The notes below the pieces were generated by a model. It saw nothing but the letters and a program-made list of their open reading frames with translations, was not told the origin of the DNA and did no database searches. A program made the position numbers and the translations under genes. A stretch of DNA of 57,413 bases from Cytophagales bacterium (GTDB lineage Bacteria > Bacteroidota > Bacteroidia > Cytophagales > Thermoflexibacteraceae), in contig CANGYA010000004.1 of assembly GCA_947457925.1 (NCBI GenBank), positions 1 to 57,413 of the forward strand, written 5' to 3'. Below, one piece after another: positions 1 to 9,175 of this stretch. Every line of letters begins with the position of its first letter. Position 1 is the stretch's first letter.

Positions 1-148
1 CTTTAAAAACTTATAGTGAAACTAATTTTTTTCAAAGAAATAAGTTTGATTGTCTTCAAGAAGCTCTATAAAGATGACATCTTTCTAAAAGATGTCATCT
101 TTATAGAGCTTCTTGAAGACTACGTATAACAATTCATAGCACGACACT
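1..148. repeat. MITE-like repeat, copy A (left end cut by window)
   Basis: This copy ends with AGCACGACACT (138-148), followed by A, so the element edge GCACGACAC is followed by TA. It contains a long hairpin at about 57-119 with GATGACATC/GATGTCATC arms. The same body, including the stretch ACTAATTTTTTTCAAAGAAA, recurs at 33320-33474 and in inverted orientation at 14852-15007. It carries no coding capacity. Confidence 0.75.
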
Positions 149-174
149 AACACTTACCAAGTTTTTTTTATTTT

Positions 175-807
175 ATGAACATGAGCATTGAAGAAAAAGC
201 CACACATATTTTACAAATTTTAGACGATTTATTCCCCGAAACACCTATTCCTTTGCAGCATGATGACGTATATACGTTACTAATTGCTGTATTGTTGTCT
301 GCCCAATGCACAGACGAGAGAGTGAATAAAATTACGCCTTTCCTATTTGCCAAAGCCAATAATCCTTCTGATATGCTCAAATTGAGTGTAGAGGAAATAC
401 GAGAAATTATCAAACCTTGCGGACTTTCTCCTACCAAATCAAAGGCTATTTATAGTTTATCAAAGGTATTAGTAGAAAAATACAATGGAAAAGTACCAAA
501 TACGTTTGAAGAATTGGAAGCCTTAGACGGTGTAGGACATAAAACGGCTTCGGTGGTCATGTCGCAAGGATTTGGTTTTCCTGCTTTTCCTGTGGACACA
601 CACATTCACAGATTGGCACGCCGTTGGGGATTGAGCAACGGAAAAAGTGTAGAACAAACTGAAAAAGACCTTAAAGCCTTATGCCCAATAGACCAGTGGA
701 ACAAGGCACATTTGCAAATTATCTTTTTTGGTAGAAAATATTGCCCTGCAAGAGGACATCAAAAAGAAAATTGTCCGATTTGTAGTTTGTATGGTGTAGA
801 AGACTAA
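175..807 (+). CDS. nth: Endonuclease III (DNA glycosylase/AP lyase)
   Basis: This is a base-excision-repair glycosylase that removes oxidised pyrimidines and cleaves the abasic strand. It has 210 residues, the usual family length. The helix-hairpin-helix segment LDGVGHKTASVV carries the catalytic lysine (K123), and VDTHIHR carries the catalytic aspartate (D141), matching K120 and D138 of the E. coli enzyme. The C-terminus has only three clustered cysteines (C190, C200, C203). The classical 4Fe-4S pattern C-X6-C-X2-C-X5-C is not intact because the spacing differs and no fourth cysteine follows. The cluster may therefore be absent or differently ligated. An in-frame ATG two codons later is an alternative start. 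The gene converges on the mlaE-like gene, with a hairpin between them. Confidence 0.93.
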   Translation: MNMSIEEKATHILQILDDLFPETPIPLQHDDVYTLLIAVLLSAQCTDERVNKITPFLFAKANNPSDMLKLSVEEIREIIKPCGLSPTKSKAIYSLSKVLVEKYNGKVPNTFEELEALDGVGHKTASVVMSQGFGFPAFPVDTHIHRLARRWGLSNGKSVEQTEKDLKALCPIDQWNKAHLQIIFFGRKYCPARGHQKENCPICSLYGVED

Positions 808-849
808 GATGAATAGCTATTACGAACAAAGTTATTGTAGGTGGACTAA

Positions 850-882
850 AAAAGGTGTAATCTTTAAAAAAGATTACACCTT
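850..882. terminator. Bidirectional hairpin between nth and the mlaE-like gene
   Basis: AAAGGTGTAATCTTT and AAAGATTACACCTTT form a near-perfect inverted repeat around a short A-rich loop. It lies between two converging genes, so it probably stops transcription in both directions. It belongs to the hairpin family found repeatedly in this window. Confidence 0.65.
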
Positions 883-910
883 TGAGTATTAAATATTTCA
901 GACTAACAAA

Positions 911-1660
911 CTATTGGCTCGTCAAGAACTGGGCTAAGAGTTGGGCTAATAAAAAGTCTGCTGCCAAAATAGCAATACAACTATTCGTTACGGCTTGTGT
1001 GCTGGCTACGCCTACTTCCAAAGCTCCACCATGCGTAAAGTAGCCTTTGTAAGCAGAAATACTTGTTACCAAGTACGAAAAAACAAAAGATTTGATAAAA
1101 GCAAAAGTTACACTAAACGGCTTGAAGTCATTGCGAAGTCCCATGATGTAGTCTTCGGGAGTAAGTAATTCCGCAAAAGTTCCTGCAAAATACCCACCTA
1201 CAATAGCCAAAAAGCCCGATAGAATCACTAACAAAGGGTACATGGTAATTCCTGCTATAATTTTTGGTAGTACCAAATAAGACGCAGAGTTGATGCCCAT
1301 GACCTCCAAAGCATCTATTTGTTCGGTAATACGCATCGTCCCTAACTGCCCTGCAATATTAGAACCAACTTTTCCTGCAAAAACAATGGCTGTAATGGTA
1401 GGGGCAAGCTCTAAAATGGTCATATCCCGTACTATCACACTGACAATATACAGAGGAATAAGAGGACTGACCAAGTTATAAACGGTTTGTACGGTAGTAA
1501 CAGCCCCAATAAAAGTAGAAACGATAGACACAATTATAAGAGAATCTATCCCAATTATCATGCACTCATCAAAATAGAGTTTTATATAAACCTTCAACTT
1601 TTCTCTATTCGAAAAAACTCTACCTATAAATAAAAGGTATTGCCCAAGACTTGTCATCAT
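911..1660 (-). CDS. MlaE-family ABC transporter permease
   Basis: This is an integral inner-membrane permease of the MlaE/YrbE family, which works with an MlaF-type ATPase and an MCE protein in phospholipid or hydrophobic-substrate trafficking. It has 249 residues and about five hydrophobic segments. The family signature around RITEQIDALEVMGI in the cytoplasmic loop is present. The ATPase and MCE partners that usually sit beside it are not visible: nth lies downstream, and a barrel protein ends just upstream on the same strand. The partners may be elsewhere in the genome. MM at the start gives two possible start codons (1660 or 1657). Confidence 0.9.
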   Translation of the reverse strand: MMTSLGQYLLFIGRVFSNREKLKVYIKLYFDECMIIGIDSLIIVSIVSTFIGAVTTVQTVYNLVSPLIPLYIVSVIVRDMTILELAPTITAIVFAGKVGSNIAGQLGTMRITEQIDALEVMGINSASYLVLPKIIAGITMYPLLVILSGFLAIVGGYFAGTFAELLTPEDYIMGLRNDFKPFSVTFAFIKSFVFSYLVTSISAYKGYFTHGGALEVGVASTQAVTNSCIAILAADFLLAQLLAQFLTSQ

Positions 1661-1724
1661 AGAATTAGTGGCGTAAACAATTTTTTGAGTAAAAGTACGT
1701 TATATTTTCTATTGTATGTATATC

Positions 1725-1757
1725 AAACGTATAAGGTTTTCAAAACCTTGTACGTTT
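1725..1757. repeat. Short palindrome, AAGGTTTT family
   Basis: AAACGTATAAGGTTTT and AAAACCTTGTACGTTT pair with one mismatch. Related palindromes occur at 24747-24775 and 27005-27039. It lies between two minus-strand genes and may act as a terminator for the gene at 1775-3463. Confidence 0.55.
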
Positions 1758-1774
1758 AAGCATTTTTAAGTTAC

Positions 1775-3463
1775 TTATTGCCCAACAGCCCCAAAACGCC
1801 ACTGCACACCTACCAAACCGTTGATGCCCTGCGTGTCGTAATAGGCATATCGTTGGTACGAGCCTAACAAATTATTGACTTGCACAAAAGCCGACCATTG
1901 AGGCAAAAATTGGTAGTGGGCAGACAAACAAACATCTACAATGCTACTCAACGTCTTTGTATTTTTGTCGTTATCTGTTTGGGCAAAGGCTGCAATGCCG
2001 TTGAGATTATAAATTTTTGCCCCTATACGCAATTTTTCATTGACAGAATAATCTGCATACAACGTATTTGTCCAAGTAGGGCGGTGAAAAGCTGCGGGCA
2101 AAGTTTGTACGTTATACGTGGCTATGTGTGTTTGTACGCCTGCTTTGAGTTGTTGTAAACTGACATTTAAACCTGCGTGCAACTGCCAAACGCCAATGGC
2201 TTCGGGTTCATAAGCTACCGTAAAACGGGCTGAATCTTTGGCGGTAGCACTGAAAAAGTACAAATTTCGGTAACGTCCATAACTGCTGCGTACATCAAAC
2301 GAAAATTCGGGAGAAATGTGTCCTCTTATGCCTAATTGTGCTTCCCATAATTGGTTGGTATGTAATAAACCTATTTGGTTGCCCAAAAAATTATTTTCAG
2401 TAGCTAATTGTTGCAAGCTGGTGCGTTGCGTAGTTCCGCTAAGTTGGGCGTAAACTTGTAGTTGTTGGGCTACTAATTGGTAGTCTGCCTTTAACAAAGG
2501 ATACAACCGAACTTTGTTTTGTGTGCTTGAAGTATCGGAGTCATACGCCACATTAAAACCTGCCTCTACACTCAACTGTTCGTTTCGCCATTGATAAGAC
2601 GGTTGCAAAGTAATTAAGTTACGACTAAGACGCACATTATTTAACGGCTCATTGTTGTAAATTGCCGAATTACCTTGTAAAATAACTTTAATTGCACTGT
2701 TTTTATTCAATGAATAGGTGGCAAAGGCTTGTAAACCTACATTGCTTTCTGTCAAACCTTTTCGGCTTGTGAACCTATATAAATTGAGGTTGCCCGCATA
2801 TTGAAAAGCTGTTTGGCTGCGGTTTTCATAGCCTATAGTTGCCTCTAAATTGTTGTAGGCTTGAAAAATATCATCTTCTTTGCTCAATCCGTTCTTGTAA
2901 TATTTATCAAAACCGTAGTAAGACATTCCGATACGTTGGTACGCCAAGTCTGCACGCAATTTGCCTTCGCCTATTTTGTAATAGCCCTGCACACGCAAAA
3001 GATTGTTGCTAACACCAGATTTTTCTTCCAATACACTGCCTCTCACAGACGACAAGTGCCGAAAATGTGCAGCCACACCGTACTGTTCTTGTGTAGGCAA
3101 CTGCCAATACCCTTCTACGTAGGGCGTAATATAATTACCAAAACCTGCTTGTAAGTAATTGGTATAAAGGGGTTTAGTTTTTTCTTGTGTAACTTCCTCG
3201 TCTGTTATGCTCAAAACATAGGGTTTTGCCACTAAGGAAAGAGGTGGTAAAGACAACACAACGGGAGTCGTGTTATAGGTTTGGGTAGTTTTGGGGCTGG
3301 GAATCGGCGTTTTGGTCATGCGGTTCAGATTCCGATTAGCCTTAGACAATTCCAAGACCTTATTTTTTTCTATAATCAATTCTTTGTCTTGTAAACCTTT
3401 GTCTTGCCCCATTGCCAAAAAAGGGGTAACAGAGAACAACAACAACGTGAAGTAGTTTTTCAT
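1775..3463 (-). CDS. Outer-membrane beta-barrel protein, TonB-dependent-receptor-like C-terminus
   Basis: This exported protein has 562 residues. The signal peptide MKNYFTLLLFSVTPFLAMGQ is followed by a polar, Thr/Pro-containing segment to about residue 90. The rest is rich in alternating beta-strand patterns with aromatic girdle residues. The segment FVQVNNLLGSYQRYAYY and the aromatic C-terminal strand (VGVQWRFG) resemble the end of a TonB-dependent receptor barrel. No plug domain or TonB box is evident, so it may be a receptor relative or a stand-alone barrel. The substrate is unknown. It is followed on the same strand by the mlaE-like gene across a palindrome; co-transcription is possible but not shown. 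Confidence 0.75.
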   Translation of the reverse strand: MKNYFTLLLFSVTPFLAMGQDKGLQDKELIIEKNKVLELSKANRNLNRMTKTPIPSPKTTQTYNTTPVVLSLPPLSLVAKPYVLSITDEEVTQEKTKPLYTNYLQAGFGNYITPYVEGYWQLPTQEQYGVAAHFRHLSSVRGSVLEEKSGVSNNLLRVQGYYKIGEGKLRADLAYQRIGMSYYGFDKYYKNGLSKEDDIFQAYNNLEATIGYENRSQTAFQYAGNLNLYRFTSRKGLTESNVGLQAFATYSLNKNSAIKVILQGNSAIYNNEPLNNVRLSRNLITLQPSYQWRNEQLSVEAGFNVAYDSDTSSTQNKVRLYPLLKADYQLVAQQLQVYAQLSGTTQRTSLQQLATENNFLGNQIGLLHTNQLWEAQLGIRGHISPEFSFDVRSSYGRYRNLYFFSATAKDSARFTVAYEPEAIGVWQLHAGLNVSLQQLKAGVQTHIATYNVQTLPAAFHRPTWTNTLYADYSVNEKLRIGAKIYNLNGIAAFAQTDNDKNTKTLSSIVDVCLSAHYQFLPQWSAFVQVNNLLGSYQRYAYYDTQGINGLVGVQWRFGAVGQ

Positions 3464-3621
3464 TCGGATTAGTACGGTTACAATTAGGTTTGTTTGACTT
3501 ACACAAATGTAACGGTTTTAGTCGTTTTTGCAAAGGAAGTGGACTTTTAGGTGGGAAAACATGGGGGAGGGATTTTGTAAGTTTTGAACTTTGGTAAGGT
3601 ATAATAAGAAATCAGATAATG

Positions 3622-3735
3622 TAAGTTGCGTAGCACCTGTAGAACGGACTTTAGTCCGTTTCTTATATATTTTGTGTTGCTAAATACGAAGAAACGGACT
3701 AAAGTCCGTTCTACAGGCAGCAACTACGCAACTTA
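3622..3735. repeat. REP-like palindrome, ACTTTAGTCCGT family
   Basis: Two nested inverted repeats are present: an outer pair TAAGTTGCGTAG/CTACGCAACTTA and an inner pair GTAGAACGGACTTTAGTCCG/CGGACTAAAGTCCGTTCTAC. It abuts the end of the Septu-like operon (stop at 3738). It belongs to the most abundant repeat family of the window. Confidence 0.8.
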
Positions 3736-3737
3736 GC

Positions 3738-4520
3738 TTAGATAATCTCTACATTTCCTTTCATAATCATGCTTGCATAACCTAAATTTTTGTAATCTTC
3801 GTCTAAATTGTCAAAATACTCTTGTAAATCTGGCTCATTATTCTTTACTTTTTGAGCCAACTTAAACAATTTGTTATAGAGTTTGATGTTCCATTCCATT
3901 TGCACCTTTCTTGAAGGCAGCAATTCTTTTTTCAAATTTAGATTAAAAATAGTAATGGTCGTTATTGCTTTTTGACGTTGCAAGTCATCAAGTTTTTTCA
4001 ATGGTGCAAGCACCACTACCTTTTTATTTGTTTTGGCATCTGCTTGAAAAATAACACGAAAATAGTCGTATGGATTTTCATGTAAAGGATTGATTAACAA
4101 AGGATAACAATTAGAAAATAATTTTCTTTTTTCGTAATTAATCAAAGGCGTTGGACTAAAAAAAGGAAATTCATCATTTTTTTCTATCCGATTGCAAGTG
4201 CCACAAGCCACATAATAGTTTGCGGTATGATAGGCATACCACCAAAATTCTGTTTTAGGTATATAATGTTCTACATCATAACTATTTATTTCATTCAATT
4301 CTTTTTCACAAATAGCACAACGCCTAACCTGCTTTTGCCAAAAAATGCTTTTGAGTATTTTCCATACATTATGCCCTTTGTAGTCATCAGTAACTATTTG
4401 GCTATTCTTTTTATACAATGTCAAAAGTCTTGTTGTTTTTTCTCTTGTATGTTCTTTGGCAAACTTTAGAAATTCTGCTACTAATTCTTCATCTGCAAAT
4501 ACAAATCTTAAATCTTTCAT
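3738..4520 (-). CDS. ptuB: HNH endonuclease, PtuB-like subunit of a Septu-type defence system
   Basis: This is a predicted metal-dependent DNase of 260 residues. The HNH/treble-clef core is visible at about residues 68-111: CAIC (C68, C71), DVEHYIPK (H85), then CGTCNR (C106, C109, N110). The start codon overlaps the stop of the upstream ATPase by four bases, indicating translational coupling. An HNH protein coupled to an SMC/OLD-like ATPase is the architecture of Septu anti-phage systems (PtuA plus PtuB). The N-terminal 60 residues are helical and charged, and the 120-residue C-terminal tail is unrecognised. No reverse transcriptase is adjacent, so this is not a retron-associated PtuAB. The assignment rests on architecture and motifs. 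Confidence 0.82.
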   Translation of the reverse strand: MKDLRFVFADEELVAEFLKFAKEHTREKTTRLLTLYKKNSQIVTDDYKGHNVWKILKSIFWQKQVRRCAICEKELNEINSYDVEHYIPKTEFWWYAYHTANYYVACGTCNRIEKNDEFPFFSPTPLINYEKRKLFSNCYPLLINPLHENPYDYFRVIFQADAKTNKKVVVLAPLKKLDDLQRQKAITTITIFNLNLKKELLPSRKVQMEWNIKLYNKLFKLAQKVKNNEPDLQEYFDNLDEDYKNLGYASMIMKGNVEII

Positions 4521-6205
4521 TGGTTTGTAAAAAGGGATTTTAAATCAATTTTATTGAGTTGTAAGTCAGAAAAACTAATGCCTTTATCACGCAAAAATTT
4601 AAGATATTGCCAATACAATTTATCGTGAATGGGTAGAGTTACCAATAAATCTTCTAATTCCTTGCCTAAGTCTTCTGCAATACTCTCATCATTTAGTTTT
4701 GCTTCTTGATACCTTTCTATTTTCCCCTGCAACTGCTCACTCACCAAACTATCCATTTCAAAATATTCTAACAAAACCAAAGACACATCTAAATCTGCGG
4801 TGGCGTGTCCTGTTTGGGTGGTTATTTGTCCGTCTTCACTAAAAACCAACTTCAACACTTCATTTTCTTTGCGGTTCAAAATCGCCATTGGGTTATGCGT
4901 AGTCAAAACAAACTGCATATTGGGCAATACTTTTAGCAGGTTATCCACAAAAACTTTCTGCCAACTTGGGTGCAAATGTCTATCAAATTCGTCTATGATG
5001 ACTACGCCTCTCATTTCCTTAAATACTTCGGTAATAGGGATTTTTACTTGTAAATGCCCACGCATAGCCATTAACCTACACAACATATCACCCAACAAAA
5101 TAACATTTGCCCGATAACCTTCACTAAGTTGGTCTGTATCTAAATTATCCCCTGCCTGATTGACAAAATAATAGCTTCTTTCTTCTACCAATTTGATTTG
5201 TATTAAATCTTTTGGTAGTAAATCATTGATGGTCAGGGCTATCAATGTTCTTATTTCTTTGGAATTATTGCGTATAGTTTCCTCTTTTTCCCTTTGTTCT
5301 TCATAATACAAATGGTTGAGAATATCTAAAATATCTACAAAATTATCATCAAAATTACGAAACAAAGACCTTGTAAAATAATGATTGGCATTGCCCAAAA
5401 GCATAGTCTTTACAAAATCTTGGAATTTATTTTTTTCGGCTTTGTTGTAAAACATATTTGTTCCATAACCCAAAATAATTATATCTACATATCCATTGAT
5501 AGCTTTGCTTTTGCGGTTGGCTAAAATCAAAGTTTCTTGTGGCGTTGCTGAAGTAGAAAAATTATGTTTTAAAATAGCCTTGTCTTTACCTATTCTAATC
5601 ATTTTTTCAAACTCTCTATCTTTGTCGGTATTGTCATCTGGCAATAAAGCCAAAGCTAAGGCTTGCAAAATAGTTGTTTTGCCCGAAGCATTTTTACCCA
5701 ACAGAATAGTAACTTCCTTATCAAAGTTGATAGAAAGTTGTGAGATACTTTTGAAGTCTGTTATCGTAAGTTGCTGTAAAGTATTGGCTACAAGTGAAGA
5801 AACAGCTACACTTTCAGGTACTTTGGGAACAATTTTTTCAAAATTTGTATAGTCAAAAGTCCTTTCATTACGTATTATATTCAACCAATTAGTTAATAAA
5901 TTAAATAAAGATTGAGACACTTTACTCATTTCTGTTCCAACAGCACCAGTACCTTCATTTAATTCAAATTGACTATATGGTTTACTACTATAATTTATCT
6001 GAACCCAACCAGAAGTAAATGGGTCAGGCATAAGACTTTTAATCCAAAAATAAAAACCACTCTCATTGTCTATCTCTGTAAAATAGTAGCCATCATCTTT
6101 CTGAATACAGTTTAAAATGCTTTTATATTGACTTACAAGCCTTTGAATAGCTTGTAATTCGGCTGCTGGTTTTTTATTAGGAGGCATATTAGTTTGCTTT
6201 TTCAC
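4517..6205 (-). CDS. ptuA: AAA/SMC-like ATPase, PtuA-like subunit of a Septu-type defence system
   Basis: This 562-residue protein has an N-terminal region of about 140 residues unlike any family recognised here, followed by an ABC/SMC-type ATPase. The Walker A motif is GKNASGKT (170-177), an ABC-signature-like segment LSEGYR lies near 360-365, Walker B is VVIIDEF (401-407), and a switch-type TTHNP lies at 435-439. The TLTITDFKSI-type start of the ATPase and the DRHLHPSWQ segment after Walker B are characteristic of the OLD/RecF-like group to which PtuA belongs. In Septu the ATPase assembles with the HNH partner and controls its nuclease activity. It is the first gene of a two-gene operon, with a 4-base overlap to the nuclease gene. 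Confidence 0.85.
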   Translation of the reverse strand: MKKQTNMPPNKKPAAELQAIQRLVSQYKSILNCIQKDDGYYFTEIDNESGFYFWIKSLMPDPFTSGWVQINYSSKPYSQFELNEGTGAVGTEMSKVSQSLFNLLTNWLNIIRNERTFDYTNFEKIVPKVPESVAVSSLVANTLQQLTITDFKSISQLSINFDKEVTILLGKNASGKTTILQALALALLPDDNTDKDREFEKMIRIGKDKAILKHNFSTSATPQETLILANRKSKAINGYVDIIILGYGTNMFYNKAEKNKFQDFVKTMLLGNANHYFTRSLFRNFDDNFVDILDILNHLYYEEQREKEETIRNNSKEIRTLIALTINDLLPKDLIQIKLVEERSYYFVNQAGDNLDTDQLSEGYRANVILLGDMLCRLMAMRGHLQVKIPITEVFKEMRGVVIIDEFDRHLHPSWQKVFVDNLLKVLPNMQFVLTTHNPMAILNRKENEVLKLVFSEDGQITTQTGHATADLDVSLVLLEYFEMDSLVSEQLQGKIERYQEAKLNDESIAEDLGKELEDLLVTLPIHDKLYWQYLKFLRDKGISFSDLQLNKIDLKSLFTNQ

Positions 6206-6325
6206 AAAAATAAAAAATACTTGTTTTGAATTGCTTTGTATTTACTGTTTATTTTTCTCATACTCATTAAGCAACTTTGGCAAGTTAGTTACTACCAACT
6301 TGCCAAAATCTTACACCGCATTGTA

Positions 6326-7762
6326 TCACTTTTTCTTTTTCACATTTTCCAAATACGTTTTGGCTACGCTGTCGTGTGGAAAAAGGGCTAAGGTTTTTTC
6401 GTAATATTCCACCGCCTTTTGTTCATTGCCTAATTGTGCGTACATACTGCCCAAATTGGAATATGTCCAAGACGAATTGGGATATTGCGTTGCATTAAAT
6501 TCCAACAGTTGAATGACTGTATTCGTTTTTTTGAGCAAACCGTAATATTCACTTAGCCCAATCAAAGCCCCTTCTGCAAAATCGTAATCATTTGCAGCGT
6601 TTTTTTGCAACTTTTTGTATTCTTCTAAACCTGCTTCAATGCCTTGATTATCAATAATTTTGGCTAAGGTTTGAGCAATAGATTTTTTGGGTATTTCGTA
6701 AGGTACATTGTGCAAAATTTGCAAAATACTTTTGGCTATATTTTCTACTTCCGTAGGCTCGGCATTTGCCAAAATCGTAACAAAATAGCCGTTTTCTTCT
6801 CTCAAAATAATAGCATTGAAACCATTGTAACCGCCTGTATGCCAAACGGTATTTACCTTTTTGTCTTTTGAAAGTTCTTGCGAAGTCATCAACCAACCAT
6901 AACCGTAATTATTTTGATTAGGCGTAAAAAGCAATTTTTTGTATTTTTCACTCAATAACAAATCGGTGTTCAATGCTTTGTGCCAAAGGTACAAGTCTTC
7001 AACAGTAGAATAAATTTGCCCTGTCGCAAAAACAGTGGTCATATTTCGGTATTCGCAATTCAACAGATTGCCCGCAGCCAAATAGCCTTTTGCTTTTTGT
7101 GGAATAATATTAAGGTCATTGTCTATGCCTGTGTTGTTCATTTTCAAGGGCTTACAAATTCGTTCTTGCAAATTGCTTTCGTAATTTTTGCCCGTTACTC
7201 TTTCCAAAATTACGCCCAAAACCACATAGCCAAAGCTGCTATAACGAAATTGCGTGGAAGGTTCAAACAACAAATCAATGTCCCAAAACAAGTGCATCAA
7301 CTCGTCAGGCGTATAGTTATTTTTGCTAAATTTTTGGTAAAAATCAGGGAAATAATGCACAATCCCCGATGTATGCGAAAGCAAATGATGAATGGTAATT
7401 TTTTCGGCTTTTTCTTTGGGGTATTCAGGAATAAAAGCCGAAATTTTATCGTCTAATTTCAATTTGCCTTCTTGTACTAATTGCAAAATCATCAAAGCCG
7501 TAAATTGCTTGCTGATAGAGGCAATGCGGAATTTAGTTTGTGGCGTATTGGGCTGCTGCCAATCAAAATCTGCCATGCCAAAACCTTTTTTGAGCAAAAT
7601 ATCTTTGCTGTCTGCCACCAAAACAGAAGCATTTAATTTGCCGTTTTGGGCATAAATTTCAAGCAGGTTTTCAATTTTTTTGCTCGTTTTTTGGGCAAAT
7701 GTCGTTTGAAAGCCCAATAAGAGAAATACAAGTAGGGTGGTGATTTTTATATTGTTTTGCAT
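6326..7762 (-). CDS. Exported serine hydrolase (beta-lactamase/class C family) with C-terminal TPRs
   Basis: This 478-residue exported protein has a signal peptide ending near FAQ24. The penicillin-binding/class C fold motifs are visible: the SxxK nucleophile motif SISK (S82-K85), a Tyr motif YSS at 174-176 in place of the usual YxN, and HTG (308-310). Residues 395-478 form about two tetratricopeptide repeats, giving a peptidase/esterase-plus-TPR architecture common in Bacteroidota. It probably acts as a periplasmic or surface peptidase or esterase; beta-lactam hydrolysis should not be assumed. It is the last gene of a three-gene minus-strand operon, six bases after the HExxH protein. Confidence 0.88.
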   Translation of the reverse strand: MQNNIKITTLLVFLLLGFQTTFAQKTSKKIENLLEIYAQNGKLNASVLVADSKDILLKKGFGMADFDWQQPNTPQTKFRIASISKQFTALMILQLVQEGKLKLDDKISAFIPEYPKEKAEKITIHHLLSHTSGIVHYFPDFYQKFSKNNYTPDELMHLFWDIDLLFEPSTQFRYSSFGYVVLGVILERVTGKNYESNLQERICKPLKMNNTGIDNDLNIIPQKAKGYLAAGNLLNCEYRNMTTVFATGQIYSTVEDLYLWHKALNTDLLLSEKYKKLLFTPNQNNYGYGWLMTSQELSKDKKVNTVWHTGGYNGFNAIILREENGYFVTILANAEPTEVENIAKSILQILHNVPYEIPKKSIAQTLAKIIDNQGIEAGLEEYKKLQKNAANDYDFAEGALIGLSEYYGLLKKTNTVIQLLEFNATQYPNSSWTYSNLGSMYAQLGNEQKAVEYYEKTLALFPHDSVAKTYLENVKKKK

Positions 7763-7768
7763 AAAAAA

Positions 7769-9163
7769 TTATTTTTTAGTTTGTAATCCTTCCAACCATT
7801 TTTCTGTCGGAGTTTGGTGTTGATTGAAAATATAAAGATGTGTTTTGTCATTCAGAAAAACAGTGTGCGTAAATTCCTTTTTTGCGTCATATTTCCACGT
7901 TTTGAGTTCAGGAAAGGCATTTTTGATAAGTGCCAACTGATTTTCGTGGTCTTTTGACACGATAACGATTTTGGTTAATGGCGTATTTTTCATTTTTTCA
8001 AGATTATTCGCCTCTATTTTGCCTTCAATTTCCATTGCATTAACATAAGAAAAAAATTGGCTGATGCTTGCAACATCTTTTGGGTTTTCGGACAAAATAT
8101 AACGATATGTAAAAATGTGAGTAGATTCATTGAGCCATTGCTTAAAATTTTGCTCGTACATTTGAACATAAGCATCAACAAAGGCTTTGTCAATGGCTTT
8201 ATTTTCTTTGAAATAAGTTTGTACGATAGGATATATTTTTTTTGCCATTTGATTGATGTAAGGGAAAAAATACCAATCATCAGCATAATTTTTCTCTCTA
8301 ATTGCCTCATACACAAAGCCATTTCCCGTAGCCGTAGCCAATACTTCATTCGATAATAAATAGGCATATTGGCTACAAACAGAAGGATTTTGACGAAAAT
8401 AAGCCTCAATATTTTGTTTTACTTGCAAAGGTTGTTCATCAAATAAAATATGAAAACTCTCGTGCATCATCACGCCCAACAGCACTGTGTAGTCCTCTTC
8501 GTTATCATAATTAGTCGGGAAAGCCCTTATCAAATAGTTATAAAAAGCCCCTGCCATAAAACCGTCTTCGGAGGGCAAAGGATAAAACACCAATTCAAAA
8601 GGAATGGATTTGTCCCAAACAGATTGGTAAAATTGCAAGCCTTGTTCAAACAATAGAGCCGTTTTTTGGCTATATACAAAATCTGAAAAAGCCTTGAGAT
8701 TTTTCTCAAATTTTTCTTGATTAGGCTTGTAAATCAATTCGTTATAGATAGGCGTAAAAACAGCAAGAATGTTTGTAAAGTGGATTAAATCTTCATTAGG
8801 AATTAAACCCATAGCCCGAATTTTAAAATCTTGCCAAGAGGTAGCTGCAATTAGATGTTTTTGAAGGGCATTATCTGTAAGCATCGGAATTTTTACGCCA
8901 TACGGAAAACCCGAAAATGAATACAAATAATTTATTTTGAGATTATCGAATTGGGTAAGCAAATCCAAATACTTTTTTTCGTGATATTGGGATTGTTGAA
9001 ATGCCTTTTTAAATGGATTTTCACCATATTTTCCCGAAAGATTTTTGACAAAATGATAAACCGCAAATTTTTCGGAATATTGGACATTGAAAGTAGCTTT
9101 TTGAGCAAAGGCTAAATTACTAAATTGTAGTAGTAGCCCTAAAAATAGAAGATGAAATTTCAT
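7769..9163 (-). CDS. Exported putative zinc metallopeptidase (HExxH), family unrecognised
   Basis: This 464-residue protein has a signal peptide ending at about residue 20 (LAFA-Q). The segment VMMHESFHILFDE contains HExxH (H234, E235, H238). E273 in NEVLATATGN lies about 35 residues later, where a gluzincin would place its third zinc ligand. Nothing else matches a family recognised here. It sits between a CarboxypepD_reg protein and a serine hydrolase, with gaps of 12 and 6 bases. It is therefore probably co-expressed with them as part of a secreted proteolytic or cell-envelope function. Metallopeptidase activity is inferred from the motif alone. Confidence 0.7.
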   Translation of the reverse strand: MKFHLLFLGLLLQFSNLAFAQKATFNVQYSEKFAVYHFVKNLSGKYGENPFKKAFQQSQYHEKKYLDLLTQFDNLKINYLYSFSGFPYGVKIPMLTDNALQKHLIAATSWQDFKIRAMGLIPNEDLIHFTNILAVFTPIYNELIYKPNQEKFEKNLKAFSDFVYSQKTALLFEQGLQFYQSVWDKSIPFELVFYPLPSEDGFMAGAFYNYLIRAFPTNYDNEEDYTVLLGVMMHESFHILFDEQPLQVKQNIEAYFRQNPSVCSQYAYLLSNEVLATATGNGFVYEAIREKNYADDWYFFPYINQMAKKIYPIVQTYFKENKAIDKAFVDAYVQMYEQNFKQWLNESTHIFTYRYILSENPKDVASISQFFSYVNAMEIEGKIEANNLEKMKNTPLTKIVIVSKDHENQLALIKNAFPELKTWKYDAKKEFTHTVFLNDKTHLYIFNQHQTPTEKWLEGLQTKK

Positions 9164-9175
9164 AAAATTAATAAG

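Noticed and set aside
3738-6205. Retron-associated PtuAB
   Set aside because: No reverse transcriptase or msr/msd-like region lies beside the operon; the next genes belong to another operon.
6326-7762. Antibiotic-resistance beta-lactamase
   Set aside because: The SxxK fold is shared by many peptidases and esterases, the Tyr motif is YSS rather than YxN, and the TPR tail points to a general serine hydrolase.
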